A stretch of 64,000 nt of DNA from Strongyloides papillosus (Eukaryota > Nematoda > Chromadorea > Rhabditida > Strongyloididae): the NCBI GenBank assembly GCA_005656395.1, contig SRSI01000079.1, forward strand, positions 1,860,001 to 1,924,000, written 5' to 3'. Positions 19,910 through 31,501 of this stretch are shown here, one piece after another. Position numbers and translations under genes: made by a program. Position 1 is the first letter of the stretch. Every line of letters begins with the position of its first letter. A model generated the notes under the pieces. It was not told the DNA's origin, searched no databases, and worked only from the letters and a program-made list of their open reading frames with translations.

Positions 19910-21304
19910 ATGGAGATAGAAAAAATTTCACAATATCCACATTATATTTTTATGTTTTTCTTAACTCCATTGTTTTGGATAATTGATAAGGTTGCGAAAC
20001 GATTTGAGGTGAGCAGTGGAAAGTTTTTATGGAAGATAAATTATCCAAAGAAGTATCATGATCAGAAGGTTAATATGTTACGTAAGGAGGTATGTTATTT
20101 TTGATGATTTCTTTTGCTATTATTGATCATTTTTTAGTTTGAAAAATGTTATGAAGAAGAAAAGGCTCCTGATATGTCAAAGTGTAGTCAAATGAATGGT
20201 ATTCTTGAATTAAATATACCAGATAAATTTATACTCGTTGAACCATATGTAACAATTAATCAAATAATTGAAATTTTGTCTGAAACATCTTTGATGCTTC
20301 CATGTATATCTACTGATACAAGTATGACGATAGGTGAAATGATAGAAAATGGCTGTGTAGGATCAGACTCAAAGAAGTATGGGTTATTTCATCATACATG
20401 CTTTGAATTTGAATTGTTAACAGGTAAAGGTGAAGTTGTAATTGCAAAAAAGAATGGTGGTATTGGAAGTGGAAATAATAATGCGTTGTTTTATGGTATA
20501 CCTTTATCAGGAAAATCTATTGCTATGTTATTGTCAGCAAAAATAAGATTGATTGATAAGGAGGATGTTGTTAAATTTGTATATACACCTGTAAATGTAT
20601 CTGATTTAAATTATCAGTTACAAATATTTGCTGAGAAAAATAAGCATAAGGATTTTATGGATGTTATAAAAATGAATGAAAACAGTTATGTTATTAGTGT
20701 TGGAAACATGGTTAATGAGAAGGAAAATATTAAATTTTCAAATAACTGGAAAAATAATTGTAATGAATGTATTAATGAGGGAAATGAAATTGTACGGTAT
20801 ATGAAATTAGATTGTTATTTACGTAGAGATGAAAGTAGCATACTTGATAGGAGTAAATTAAGAAAAAGTTTAAGTAAACGATTGTGGAGATACAATGAAA
20901 TTCATAATGATTATTTGGTACCATTAGAGAATGCAAATCATATTATATCTAAGTTGGATGAATTAAATCTATCACCAAAATGGATGACGTTGGTAAATAT
21001 TCCCTCAATACCAGGACTTCTTCGTCAACGTCATGGAAGAAATATCTATTACCTCAATATTCGTATACAAAATGAAGTTCCATCCTCAAAAAATAAAGAA
21101 TTAAAAACCATATTAAGTAAATTTGAAGAAGAGGTACTTGAAAAGAATGGTTTTGAGTTAATGAGTAATTCAATGTCATTGTCACAGAAAAATTTCTGGT
21201 TAATGTATGATTCTTCACTCTATCAATGGTTACGTGCAAAGTATGGAAGTAAGTCTTGTTTTATGGATGTTTTTCAATGGAATGTTGATAAGAACAATTG
21301 CTAA
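19910..21304 (+). CDS. FAD-linked oxidoreductase, DHCR24 (delta-24-sterol reductase)-like
   Basis: Two exons, 19910-20089 and 20138-21304, with a 48-bp intron (GTATGT...TTTTTAG), giving ~448 residues. An N-terminal hydrophobic segment (YIFMFFLTPLFWIIDKVAKRF) would anchor it in the ER. The FAD_binding_4 region shows LVEPYVTINQIIEIL, LPCISTDTSMTIGEMIENG and SKKYGLFHHTCFEFELLTGKGE, aligning with the DHCR24 pattern EP-VTMGQ, LPV-PELDDLTVGGLI-G, S-KYGLF-H-C-AYELV-ADG. The C-terminus keeps the family's late motifs (LWRYNEIHNDYLVPL, AKYGS...FMDVFQWNV). DHCR24 reduces the side-chain double bond of sterols using NADPH and FAD. The segment before LVEPYVT is shorter than in the ~516-residue animal enzyme and the GG-G flavin loop is altered (TIGEMIENG), so activity is uncertain. 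Nematodes do not make sterols but modify dietary ones, which fits. Confidence 0.72.
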
Positions 21305-21431
21305 TTAAAAAATATATGTTTTAAATATTCATTTATTTAAAAAAAAATAAAGGTATGAATTAAAATTTTTTCTATATAAAAAAGAAAAATATTATTTTAT
21401 TATTTCATTTTATTTAATAAGGAATTGTATT

Positions 21432-22328
21432 ATGGAGTATATTGGATTTTCTTTGGTATTTCAATGTTTATATTTATACTCTACTATAATTGTTTTATAT
21501 GCAGCTATTTATATAATTTATTATATGATAAAACATAGAGATCAACTTGGAAAGTTTATATATAATCAAGTTATTTTTGTCTATTTTATAGCTGATATCC
21601 TACAAGGTATAGGATATCTTATAAATTTAGTTTATATTTATCATATAATAATATGCAAACCAGACTTTATAATAAATTATCTTAAGATAATGTACAAAGT
21701 ACAGTTATATTTTGATGGTTTATGTTCATTTTACAAAAGCATGTACTGTGTTTTTATAATTATAGATACATTTTTACAAATATTTTTATTGAAATTTAAA
21801 GAAACTTTTTTTGACACATTACGCCTAAATGTTTATATTCTAATTTCATTTGTCTGCGCTGTTTTTTATACAATTTTAAATTTTAAAAATAATCACTTAT
21901 TTGGTATTATATATTATTGCGCATTATATAAAACTCTTTATAATGATTATAAGAATATTCTTATTGCATTTTCAATGTCTTGTAATACTGCTTATTTAAT
22001 ATGTTTAATAATATTAATTATTGTAATCTTAATCAAGAAAAAAATCCATAAAAATGAAAGTATAGATAAAATTTTACAAATAAAATCACAATCACCTTTA
22101 TTTACCGATTTATTCAAGATATTACTTATTAGTTATGGAATTTTTTATGCTCTACCACATCTAATTGTATACGCATATTATTATATGTCTAATGGTTGTT
22201 ATCCGTACATTGATGTTTATATATATTTAAAATTATTTCATGCATTAACAACTATTTCTATTACTTCATCATTTTTAATTAGAAGTAATCTTTTTAAGTC
22301 ACTCTTAAAATATGTAAAAAAAAGTTAA
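21432..22328 (+). CDS. Seven-transmembrane receptor, nematode chemoreceptor type
   Basis: 298 residues, one exon. Seven hydrophobic segments can be placed at about 8-30, 45-68, 95-118, 130-150, 180-205, 230-252 and 262-283, with short loops and basic stretches inside (IKKKIHKNESIDKIL between TM5 and TM6). No DRY box; the size and one-domain layout suit a nematode serpentine receptor. I cannot assign a subfamily (srx, srt, srsx and others). It lies 127 bp after the DHCR24-like gene on the same strand with no sign of a shared operon. A ligand-sensing role is inferred from topology. Confidence 0.62.
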   Translation: MEYIGFSLVFQCLYLYSTIIVLYAAIYIIYYMIKHRDQLGKFIYNQVIFVYFIADILQGIGYLINLVYIYHIIICKPDFIINYLKIMYKVQLYFDGLCSFYKSMYCVFIIIDTFLQIFLLKFKETFFDTLRLNVYILISFVCAVFYTILNFKNNHLFGIIYYCALYKTLYNDYKNILIAFSMSCNTAYLICLIILIIVILIKKKIHKNESIDKILQIKSQSPLFTDLFKILLISYGIFYALPHLIVYAYYYMSNGCYPYIDVYIYLKLFHALTTISITSSFLIRSNLFKSLLKYVKKS

Positions 22329-23736
22329 TCAAGTTACGTAGAAAAGTGCATTTCTATTTTATTTCATACTTAGAAAAGCTTTAATAACTTTCTATATCGA
22401 ATTATTTTGTATCAATGAAGCAATAGTATAATTATCATGAATGCTTTTTAATCTAAAATGACAACACATTATATTTAAAGATATATACATATGAATCCAA
22501 TGAAAAAACTCTTAAAATTCTAAAAACTATCTTCTCACACCACTTTTCAATAATAATATGATAAAAAAAATTTATCAACTGACAAGTTACAATGTCGTCA
22601 TCATCTTACCTTCCATTTAGATGGATGTTAACAAAAAAAGAAATAATCTCTAAAAAAAGTCATATTATAATTAACTTGATGTGTAAACTTGAAAAGTCCT
22701 ATAGTATAAGAATAGTTAACAAGATTTTATGCTTGACAAAGAATACACAAGAAGCTATTTTTGAGCAATTATTATTTTATTATGGTGTTTGATTTTTCAA
22801 ACTTTTTTCCTGAACGTTGACTTATATCTGAATTATAAAGATCCAAATTGTATTCTTAACAACTCAACATCTCTTTCCACATTGAGAAAGAACATCTTCA
22901 TTATAAAATGATTATTACATCATGACGCATGTGGGGTAGATTACAACACTAAGAAGAAAAATCAAATTAAGTAGATATACGTTATAGAAACCCTATACTT
23001 GTTATAAACATTGTCTTGATAACAACATTTCATTAGCATTAAAAAACTAAAAAAAGTTCGTGCTTGTTCGGTGAAAATTTTCCACAAACATTAAAAATAT
23101 GATAACTTGATCCTTCATTATCCTTTTTCTGGCCTATATTTGAAATCACCAAGCCACTGGATACATTAATTCAAAGATTTATTTTTCTAAAAACAACCAA
23201 GTCTGTTAATATATCTTATGCACTCTGTAGCAAATTTTTAAGCATTCTCTTTGTTGTCAAACTTACTACCTTTTTCTACAGTTCTTAGGATTATTTAAAC
23301 GAATAACTTATCTTGATAATCTTATTGCCTGTATAAAGAGTGATTCAATCTCCACTAGTAATGAAAAATATGCAATCAAGAATATGGTTTAACATATTTT
23401 GAAAGTGGCAACTTGCCAAATGAGAACAGTGGTAAGAAAGCAAACAAATGGAGCAAGGGTTTCTAAGATTGTAGAAATGTGTATCGAAAGTCTTTTCTTA
23501 TCCAGTCTACCAGAATAGTCAATATTACAGATAAAAAACAACTAAAATCCCTAATATGCAGCATATTTGCCAAACAAGTTTGATACTTTTTTCTCTATAG
23601 AGAATGCCAGCATATTTGCGTTAAGGAGAGAGTATGTATACTAGTCTCTTTTAAAATGAGACTATTATATATTTTCAAAATATACACAAGCCAATTAAGG
23701 ATAGTAAAATACTTTCCATGATACAGTCTTAGTCAT
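22329..23736. other. Intergenic region, no supported gene
   Basis: Contains one 66-codon open stretch (22592-22792) without homology or signal features and otherwise AT-rich DNA with many stops. Composition around 22800-23500 is slightly less AT-rich, so decayed coding sequence is possible but I cannot identify any. Confidence 0.35.
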
Positions 23737-24053
23737 AGATTAAAATCAAGAGCGACAACAAGAACTCGTGATATTATTAATAAAAAGGATAATATACAAT
23801 ATTTTGGAGTAACTGATGATGCTGTATTGTTTATTGAGAATAAATATGGAACTTTTTTGTTAAGAAATCTTTGTGCACATGTGATTATTATGTTGAATAT
23901 AGCTTATAATGAAGATAATTTTAAAGAAAAATTAGATATCTTAATGATGTCAACGGAAATTGTGGCTTATTTACTATAATGGGAACTCTTGATATTGTTG
24001 TGAAGGAATGGATCATAAGGAGAATGGATACAGATAAGCATGAGGTTTTTTAA
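23737..24053 (+). pseudogene. Unidentified gene fragment with one frame change
   Basis: One frame is open from 23737 to a stop at 23977 with protein-like content (FGVTDDAVLFIENKYGTFLL, RNLCAHVIIMLNIAYNEDNF). Close to its end another frame takes over (DVNGNCGLFTIMGTLDIVVK, EWIIRRMDTDKHEVF) and ends at 24051-24053. The switch point (~23940) and amphipathic, non-low-complexity composition suggest one gene broken by an indel, or two exons with an unseen intron. No start is visible and I do not recognise the family. Confidence 0.35.
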
Positions 24054-24901
24054 AACTTTTAATTTCCTTTAAATAATGTATTTTCTTGAAATTACAACTA
24101 ATGATTTTAAATTTTTTTTTGTTCCAAGAATAAACTCATAATTTTAGAAATTATTATCTTTATTCTTTTTGAATTTTTGAAACAAACAAACAAACAAAAA
24201 CGTTCATTTATTTTAATAGATTAAGATAAACCTTTTTAATTATTAAACAATATTCCATTATAATATAATACATGATATTTGGGTTGATTATTTGAAGAAA
24301 AAATTCAGAAATTTATTCATTAAAAATTAGTGATGAAATAATATAAAATTTTTTTGTTTTATCAAAGAAGAATCAAAATATTATTAAAGATTATTATTTT
24401 AATATATCATAAAAGAGAAAATTCTCTATTATTATTAGTAGAAGACCTGAAAAATAATCTTGATAAGAGGTAACAAATAAGTTATATGTATAATCTCGAT
24501 AACCTTTTTTTTTAAATGAATTCAAGTTTTAAACTAGAACGTATTTTATGTCTTGTTCAGAAATCTCCAATACATATACAACCAAACTATGTATAGAAAA
24601 AGTTTATAAAAAATTATTTTAATTTATAGTATAATAGAGATAAACTTTTTTTTATAGAAATGTACATTAATTTATGAGAGACAAATTAATAAACATGGTC
24701 TTGTTAATTTAACCATACAGACAAAAGAAATTGAAATTTATTTGAATAATTTAAAGTAGGTAAAAGAAGAGGAGATCAAAATATATGATAAACGAAGAAT
24801 TGTATAAAGGATAGGTGATTTATAGAGAGAGAAAGGATAGATAATGAAAAAATTATTTTTGTGTTTAATTAAGTGAATAATACTATTTATAGACCTTAAT
24901 A
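24054..24901. other. AT-rich spacer upstream of the sulfotransferase gene
   Basis: Includes a (CAAA)n run at 24182-24200 and many A/T tracts. No gene supported. Confidence 0.45.
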
Positions 24902-24913
24902 GTGAATAGAGAT

Positions 24914-26127
24914 ATGAATGATTATAGAAGTGAAAAGATTCCATTAATATCAAATATGTCTACCGAAAATCAAGAACCATCTACAAATATGACTATTAAT
25001 AAAAATGAAGAATATACTGAAAAATTTACTACTTATGGTATATTTATTGTTTCTTCTTATATTGTATTATTTTTTACAAGAATTATTTTAATTGGTGATG
25101 CTAATTTTGTTGATAATGTGATAAACAATTTCCCTAGTACAGAAAATTTTATCAAGGATGAACATAAAACTATGTCTCATTATTGTTTATCTAGAGGTGA
25201 ACCATGTCTAGCAGCATATAGAAATATCCAAGAAGATTTTGTTAGAAAATTTATTGTAAGTTTTATTTCTCTATAATTATTACTTTTTTCTCTTAAAAGG
25301 TAGCTCCAAAGTATAAAATGGCAAATTGTATAATGCCAAAATGTATGTCAACAGTAACTTCTAAAATATTTTCTTATCTTTATGATACTGAAGAATATTT
25401 AAAATTTAACTGGCAAATGAATGGAGTTTCAGCATCTCATCACAAAAATGACTTTAGTAAAATGGAAAACTTCATCAATAAATTTGTTTATGGTAATAAG
25501 AATAATTTAAAAGACTGGCAATTGAGTGTTTTTATCAGAGAACCATTAGATAGATTTATTAGTGCATTTATAGATAAATGTTATCTAGAGAAAGATATAC
25601 TTTCATTGGGGATATTTTATCCAGGTTCGGAGCTGTGTTATGGTTGTAATAAGAATATGTCATGTTATTTAACAAAACAATACACTAGAAGTGCCCTTTA
25701 TTCCAGGTCATTACAGAGAGTTGTTGGATATGAAGATCAACATACATTTCCACAAAATTGGTTTTGTAATTTTGGTGATTATAAAAATATTTATACGGTT
25801 TATAAAACTAAATCTGATAAAGAGGGCAAAATTATGTATAAAAATACCATTATTAATATGTTAAAAAAACAAAATGTTGAAGAAGATAAGATTGAATATA
25901 TAGAAAAATTTATCCTTCAAAATCGAAAAAATATTACTGATCCAATTGAAATTAAATTAAAAGAAAAGAGAAAAACCATTAGAAATTACAATGAGTTACC
26001 AACAATTCTTAAGAATGAACTTTTATCAGATCCATACATGTATAAACTATTCATATCAATGTATTATTATGACTACTTAGTCTTTGATTATCCAATCCCC
26101 TTTCCAAAATTCAATCAAACAGTTTAA
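24914..26127 (+). CDS. Golgi carbohydrate sulfotransferase (Sulfotransfer_2 type)
   Basis: Two exons, 24914-25255 and 25300-26127, joined over a 44-bp intron, giving ~389 residues. Type II layout: a short cytosolic tail, then a membrane anchor at about 46-66 (TYGIFIVSSYIVLFFTRIIL). The luminal domain starts VAPKYKMANCIMPKCMSTV, where PKCMSTV is the 5'-phosphosulfate loop for PAPS, followed by IREPLDRFISAFIDKCY, the 3'-phosphate-binding motif (RxPxxRxxSaf). These are the two signatures of the chondroitin/HNK-1/dermatan sulfotransferase superfamily, which in nematodes is expanded into many members. Cysteines at CYGCNKNMSCY are typical of the worm branch. Expected role: transfer of sulfate from PAPS to glycans in the Golgi; acceptor unknown. 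Start chosen at the ATG at 24914. Confidence 0.85.
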
Positions 26128-26195
26128 AAATTAAAAAGTATTAATCTGTTAATTGTTAATAATAACCATAAAGGTTAATTAATAAAAAATGTTTC

Positions 26196-27172
26196 TTAAT
26201 TCCATTGACGCCTATATCCATAGAAATAAATTTGTTCATTGTTAACTGATTTTAAAGAATTTGAGCTAACATATACAGCAATATTGTTTTCATCATCTGA
26301 ATATCTTTTTCCTCTTAAATTAAACAAATTAATGAAGCTTAATTTCATTTTTGGTTCATTTGATGTAAAGACAAATAAAATTGACATCATTTTCAAGACG
26401 GATAATACAAAGATTGTTAAATTTATTGCTGTATGAAAATCAGGATGGGCAGAAAATGATTCTAACATTAAACTGGACAACATTCCTAAAGAATTGAAGA
26501 CCAAAAGAATCAGAAGAAGATTTTTTGTCAAACTATATGTTTTTTGATTCTCGTAATATTGATACTTGAAAGAAAGATTACTGTTAAGATAGTTTGAAAA
26601 ATCATTTTCACGTTTACGAATTTCTTTTTTGTGTAAATGATGATATACCTAGAAATAAATGATTGGTTATGATAATTGATATGTTAAGTTACCAAAAAAG
26701 CTAGAGTAGTGAAAATAACAACTTCATAATTCATAACTTTATAAGCAACTAAGATGCCTTTCAAGGAAATCATATGAACTATTGTAATCCCAAAGGAGAT
26801 GGCCACAAAAACAAATGCTATATATGGTGGTTTGGAGGAGATTAATTCATAACGTGAGATGAAACGTACAGCAAGTATTCTTTCAATGAAAATAAAAAAT
26901 TGTAAATAATAAATTCCTCCATAGATAACATAAAAGTTAATTAAGACCACTATATTGACGGTGTCATAATCTCCAGTAATTATGAAAGTAATTTCAAACA
27001 GAAATACCAAGATGTAGTACATTGAAAAAAAGGTTAAGAGGCAAACAATAAGTGTTCGGAAATTGACATGATACTTCTTCATGTTGTACAATGAATTAGC
27101 AAAATATAAGCATTCTCCAGCCATGATTAAGGACAAAGCTGATAAGAAAGCATCTATAAGGAGTGTGATCAT
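26196..27172 (-). CDS. Serpentine receptor, SRE-like (7TM chemoreceptor)
   Basis: Two exons, 27172-26693 and 26648-26196, with a 44-bp intron (GTAACT...TTTCTAG), giving ~310 residues. TM1 starts almost at once (LLIDAFLSALSLIMAGECLYF); YYLQFFIFIERILAVRFISRYE is the key block, resembling the IER-LAT---YE motif after TM3 of class E (SRE) receptors. HHLHKKEIRKREND lies in the loop before TM6, and the C-terminus is a polar tail (GYRRQWN). Very little sequence precedes TM1, so the true start may be upstream: an extra reading frame (27169-27486) abuts it and could join by an intron ending TTTTTCACCAG or through a single-base slip at AAAAAA. The family is presumed to sense small molecules in sensory neurons. 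Confidence 0.68.
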
Positions 27173-27486
27173 TTTTTGCCATAACTGGTGAAAAATATTA
27201 TAAAATAAATTGTAATTTTATAAGTATTTAAAATGTTTGTTCTATGTAAGCATCCGTCTTTAAAGTTTATTCTATAAACTCTTTTACGTAATCTTTCAGA
27301 TTTTAGAGTATAAATAAGGTACAATGGAATAAAGATAAAAAAAATGTTATTAATAACTTTATTAATACCTTCTATATCATTTATATTCATTTCATTTCCT
27401 TTCAAAAAAAATATCGGAGACTTTTTATAAGAATAGAAATTCAATTCAAACAACCAAGGTACCGTACATATAAAATTTATTTTCAT
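27169..27486 (-). CDS. Upstream frame of the SRE-like gene, or fragment of another receptor
   Basis: Open for 105 codons, ending TAT GGC AAA AAA TGA, where the downstream receptor begins in the next frame (AAA ATG ATC). It has one hydrophobic helix followed by basic residues (NNIFFIFIPLYLIYTLKSER then LRKRVYR), which looks like the last transmembrane helix and tail of a related receptor, or like an N-terminal extension of the gene at 26196. A one-base deletion in the six-A run, an unannotated intron or ribosomal -1 slippage would each join the two frames. I cannot decide between them. Confidence 0.35.
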   Translation of the reverse strand: MKINFICTVPWLFELNFYSYKKSPIFFLKGNEMNINDIEGINKVINNIFFIFIPLYLIYTLKSERLRKRVYRINFKDGCLHRTNILNTYKITIYFIIFFTSYGKK

Positions 27487-27628
27487 GAATATCTGTTAAT
27501 TGTTTTTCGCTCATAAATTACTAAAGTATAAAGAAATTAAATAATTATGTTTGGTTAAGAATATTTCATTTATAAAAAACCTATTTCCTGAAGTTAATTA
27601 TCTTGTTTGTTTTTTAATAAATAAATCT

Positions 27629-28057
27629 TTAAAGACATGTAACATTTCCGTTTTTTATGGCATAATGGTTTTCGATAACATCTGTTATTATTTTTTCGAA
27701 TTCATTGCACACGTCAGATCCTTCCTCAGTACGATAATGAATCATTAATTTTTCATCTTTTAAATAAGTATTTATTGAAATATTGCCAAAGTATGATATA
27801 CCCATTCCATAATTCCTAACATTTTCTTCAACTAAATCTTCAATTTCCCCAACAAGTAGTTTAATTTTATTATCTGGAATTTCTGATAGATATGTTGAAA
27901 ATATCACAACAATGCTTTCTTTATTTATGGTATTATAAGATTCATCTTCAATTAATTTGTTAACTTCATGGTAATTGATACTTTCACCATCGACAGAATG
28001 ATAAATTGTGCTTATATATATTAATAAAATATGAAAAAAAGATATATTAGTAAACAT
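27629..28057 (-). CDS. Small secreted orphan protein
   Basis: 142 residues, one exon. Signal peptide MFTNISFFHILLIYISTIYH followed by a ~120-residue alternating helix/strand-like domain with two cysteines (SDVCNEF and the penultimate NVTCL), probably one disulfide. Two N-linked sequons (NIS in FGNIS, NVT). No motif of a known family that I can recognise. It ends CL, with no hydrophobic tail, so it should be soluble. Confidence 0.55.
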   Translation of the reverse strand: MFTNISFFHILLIYISTIYHSVDGESINYHEVNKLIEDESYNTINKESIVVIFSTYLSEIPDNKIKLLVGEIEDLVEENVRNYGMGISYFGNISINTYLKDEKLMIHYRTEEGSDVCNEFEKIITDVIENHYAIKNGNVTCL

Positions 28058-28871
28058 CCTGAAAATACAAAATATTTAAATAAACTTTATTGTTATTGAA
28101 ATATTACAATAATATTATTTTTTAAATGGAATATATAGTAAAACCATGACCTTTAATAAGAAAGAAAATAGTGGTCAGTGGTCCTCGAAAAAATAAAAAA
28201 CATATATAAAGCGATAATCAGTACAATTTTTCACATTTAATTTTGCTGGCTATTCGTAAGTTAAAATCCTTTTTACTTGATTGTTATTTTACAGGTAGCC
28301 ACAAATAAAAGATTAAATAAAAGCTCCTATCGTTACTGCCACAAAACTTTCTATCATATAAAAATTTTACTATAGAAATATAGAATATTTAAACAAAAAG
28401 TATTTTATGATTATAAACGTAGAAAGCATTTTTTTCTTCAAATATATAATAAAGTAATCCAATATTTATTAAAATAAATGAACTAAAAGATATATATAAA
28501 ATGATAACAGAGGGTATATATTTATTATTAAGAAAAAATAATAAATCAATTTCCTTTATACCAATAGAGATTTTATTAAGAGAAAAATTTTAATAACTCA
28601 TCTGGTACTAGGATAACTAGTTTAATCTATTATACCTTAATAGTATTGGTAAATATTTACAAAAAAAATGTTTTTATATTTTAATATTTCCACATCTTTT
28701 ATATTACTAAGATTTTTTAATTATAGATAAGATGTAAGAGCCAATAATATGTTATAAAGAAAGTACATAACTTATTCAAAGATATATTTATATATTATTT
28801 TGAAATAACAGATACTTATTGAAAGTTAATAAAAACATAACATTCATGACAAAAACAACTATCTAATGTAT
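28058..28871. other. AT-rich spacer
   Basis: Flanks of two minus-strand genes. No open frame, repeat or RNA gene seen. Confidence 0.45.
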
Positions 28872-29747
28872 TTATGGCATCATGCGAAGAGCTGCATCAA
28901 GTCTGATAACTTCACCATTAAGATAACGATTTTCCATAATGTGTTGAACTAAAGCAGCAAATTCTTCCGGACTTCCAAATCTTGTTGGATTCGGGACTGT
29001 GTCAATGAGAAACTCTCTAACTTTTGGTGGCAAACTAGCAAGCATTGGTGTTTCAAAGAGTCCTGGAGCAATAGCCATTACTCTAATACCATCATTCTTA
29101 AGATCACGAGCCAATGGAAGAGTAGCTCCAACAATTGCTCCTTTGGAGGCAGAATATGCGGACTAAAAGATTAATAATTGGAAAAGAAAGTGTATTTATT
29201 TATTGTACCTGTCCAATTTGCCCATCATAAGCAGCAATTGAAGCAGTATTAATAATAACTCCTCTTTGTTTTTGATCATCCATCTCATTTTCCATAATTA
29301 ACGGTATTCCATGACGAATTACATTGAATGTTCCAAGAATATTAACCTAAAATAGCTGATAAAAAAAGGAAACGTAATCCATATGCATACATCAAAAGTA
29401 CGTTTAATATTATCAATTGGATGTACTTCTTTTTTTTTAAGAGAATACAATTTAAATGCAAAAGCAACTCCAGCACAATTGACAATAGAATCAAGTTTTC
29501 CATATTTTTCTTTAACTGTGTCAAGTGCTGTTTTGACGGATGTTTCATCAGAGACATCAGCAGGTACAAAGATAGCATTAGGCCCCAATGATTCTACAAC
29601 TTCTTTACCATTAGCTTGAGGAAGATCGAGAACGGCTACTTTTGCACCTTGAGAAACAAGACGTTCAGCAACGCCACGTCCTAACCCAGAACAAGCTCCA
29701 GTTACTAAGGCAACACTTCCAGAAATATTTTTGAACAATCCAGACAT
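28872..29747 (-). CDS. HSD17B10: 3-hydroxyacyl-CoA dehydrogenase type 2 (17-beta-HSD10), short-chain dehydrogenase
   Basis: Three exons, 29747-29391, 29346-29209 and 29162-28872, with introns of 44 and 46 bp, giving exactly 261 residues, the length of the animal enzyme. Rossmann motif [19 protein letters not shown] (13-31, TGxxxGxG), VLDLP at the end of beta-2 for NAD choice, [13 protein letters not shown], and the catalytic set NTAS (Ser155), SAYSASK (Tyr168, Lys172), all at the positions of human HSD17B10. APGLFETPM and the C-terminal [13 protein letters not shown] also fit. The enzyme works in mitochondria on short branched acyl-CoA (isoleucine breakdown) and steroids, and in animals also serves in RNase P and in tRNA methylation with TRMT10C. 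The N-terminus functions as the import signal without cleavage in known members. Confidence 0.95.
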
Positions 29748-30415
29748 TCTTGTTTATTAATCTAAAAAAATTTTATAATTAAATATAGACCGTGATAAAA
29801 AAAATTACTTAAGATGTTCTTCATTTTTTGATAAAGCAATTAAAACTTTCGTCTCAATATACGTATTGGTAAGTAGTTTATCATAGCATTTTAAGCGTTT
29901 AAAATAATTAGTAACTGTTTCTTTATCAATCTGAATGCCACCAACAAAATTGAAATCCAGAAAATTATATTCACTAAGCCACAAAAATGTAAATAGAATT
30001 TATAATTAAAAAAACTATTTTTTTCTTCCTATTAGCAAAAGATTATCAACTACAAATCCTCTTTAATCTGTTATCCCTCATCCCATGATTATATAAATAA
30101 TTTATCAGAACTGATATCACATGTGAATATATTTTTAGGTAAAATATACGTTGAATAAACTAGAAAAAATAAAATTAACTGTATATTTTAAAAAAACAAC
30201 TCATAATAGTTTTGATAAATAATATAGCGGAAATTAAAAATTATTAATGCGCAAATTATTTTTACAGAATAATGCAAAAAAAATATAAAAGATTAAAGGT
30301 ATAATTATAAATTTAATCACCACATCTGTCATTATAAAAGGTAAAGGTAAAATTGTAACAATTCTGTAGAGACCAAAAAAATATTATCATTGTTTATCAA
30401 TTATAAGATAAAAGA
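29748..30415. other. Divergent spacer between HSD17B10 and the helical secreted pair
   Basis: Shared 5' flank of two oppositely directed genes. AT-rich; no further gene supported. Confidence 0.5.
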
Positions 30416-31159
30416 ATGGTTAGAAATTACTTTATAGTACTCTTTTTAACTTTTGGATTAATATTTTGTGGAGTAATTTCAAAATACACATCGAAACCTG
30501 ATATTATTGATGCTATTGAGGGAGATCCAGATGTCATTGGTAATATTTCTCCGGAAGGCTTTGAAGAGTTAGATGATTTGAAGGATCAAAGTTTGAGTGA
30601 TAGCCAAAAACTTCAGAAGGCTCAACAGATTTTGAAAAGTGATAGTGGCGTTAAAGTAAGTTTCTATTTTATTTTTTAATTATTTTTTTAGGATTTGAGT
30701 GATACTATAATAAGAAGAGTCAGTAATGGAAACATTGATACTAGTGGACTAAGTGGAAGTGTTAATAATAAAATTGGAAGTACTAGTGGTTCATTTAGTA
30801 ACATTGGAAGTGGACTAAATTCTGGAAATTTATTATCAAAGATAAAAGATGAATTTGAGGCAAACTACGATAAGATGTATGACACATTAGATTCTAAGGC
30901 AAAAGCCATAGCCGATGAGATATCAAATGAATTGCAAGACTCAGGACTATCTTTAACGGAGATAACTTCAGAAATCAAATCTATCATTTCAAGTGCCGAT
31001 TCCAGTGTCCAGAATGAGATAAAAAATCTTTTACCATCCGAACTTAATCTTGATATTGGAGCTACAACTAAAAAATCATTCCTTTCCGATAAACTCAACT
31101 CATTTAAAAATGGAGTAAAATCAATTTTTTCAAAACATTCTACAACAGAAACATGGTAA
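30416..31159 (+). CDS. Secreted helical protein, copy 1 of a tandem pair
   Basis: Two exons, 30416-30655 and 30692-31159, with a 36-bp intron, giving ~235 residues. Signal peptide MVRNYFIVLFLTFGLIFCGVIS; an acidic N-terminal region; a Ser/Gly/Asn-rich linker (SGLSGSVNNKIGSTSGSF); then a helical region (LLSKIKDEFEANYDKMYDTL, AKAIADEISNEL). The end (LLPSELNLDIG ... FLSDKLNSFKNGVKSIFSK) aligns with IPKELNLQINF ... FMDGLKNFGKKVKSFFSG of the neighbour at 31502. The intron falls at the same place in both, right after a Lys codon. No cysteines in the mature part. The layout loosely recalls nematode SXP/RAL-2-like secreted proteins, but I see no decisive motif. Confidence 0.68.
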
Positions 31160-31501
31160 TGACATACTGATAACCAACATATGATTACATAATATTTTTA
31201 ATGTAAAATTTTATTTACAACAAATGTTTAATATCTTACAAATGAAGTATCATAAATTTAATGATCCATTGATATTTATCTTGTTTACCACTATTAATGT
31301 ATCAAATATATTTATATATAAGTTAATCTTTTATAAAAATTAATAATAATCATAATTCATATATAATAGGTGGATGGGGTTAAAGAAACAGGAACAAAAA
31401 ATCCTCTTTAGAAGTGTGTAAAGATTACCTAATTTTATATGGTAAAAAAAGATTATTATGCATATATAAATGATAAAAATATTTTATTTTTATACAAGAG
31501 T

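Noticed and set aside
22592..22792. 66-codon open frame MSSSSYLPFRW...
   Set aside because: No signal peptide, domain, homolog or splice partner seen; length is expected by chance in this DNA.
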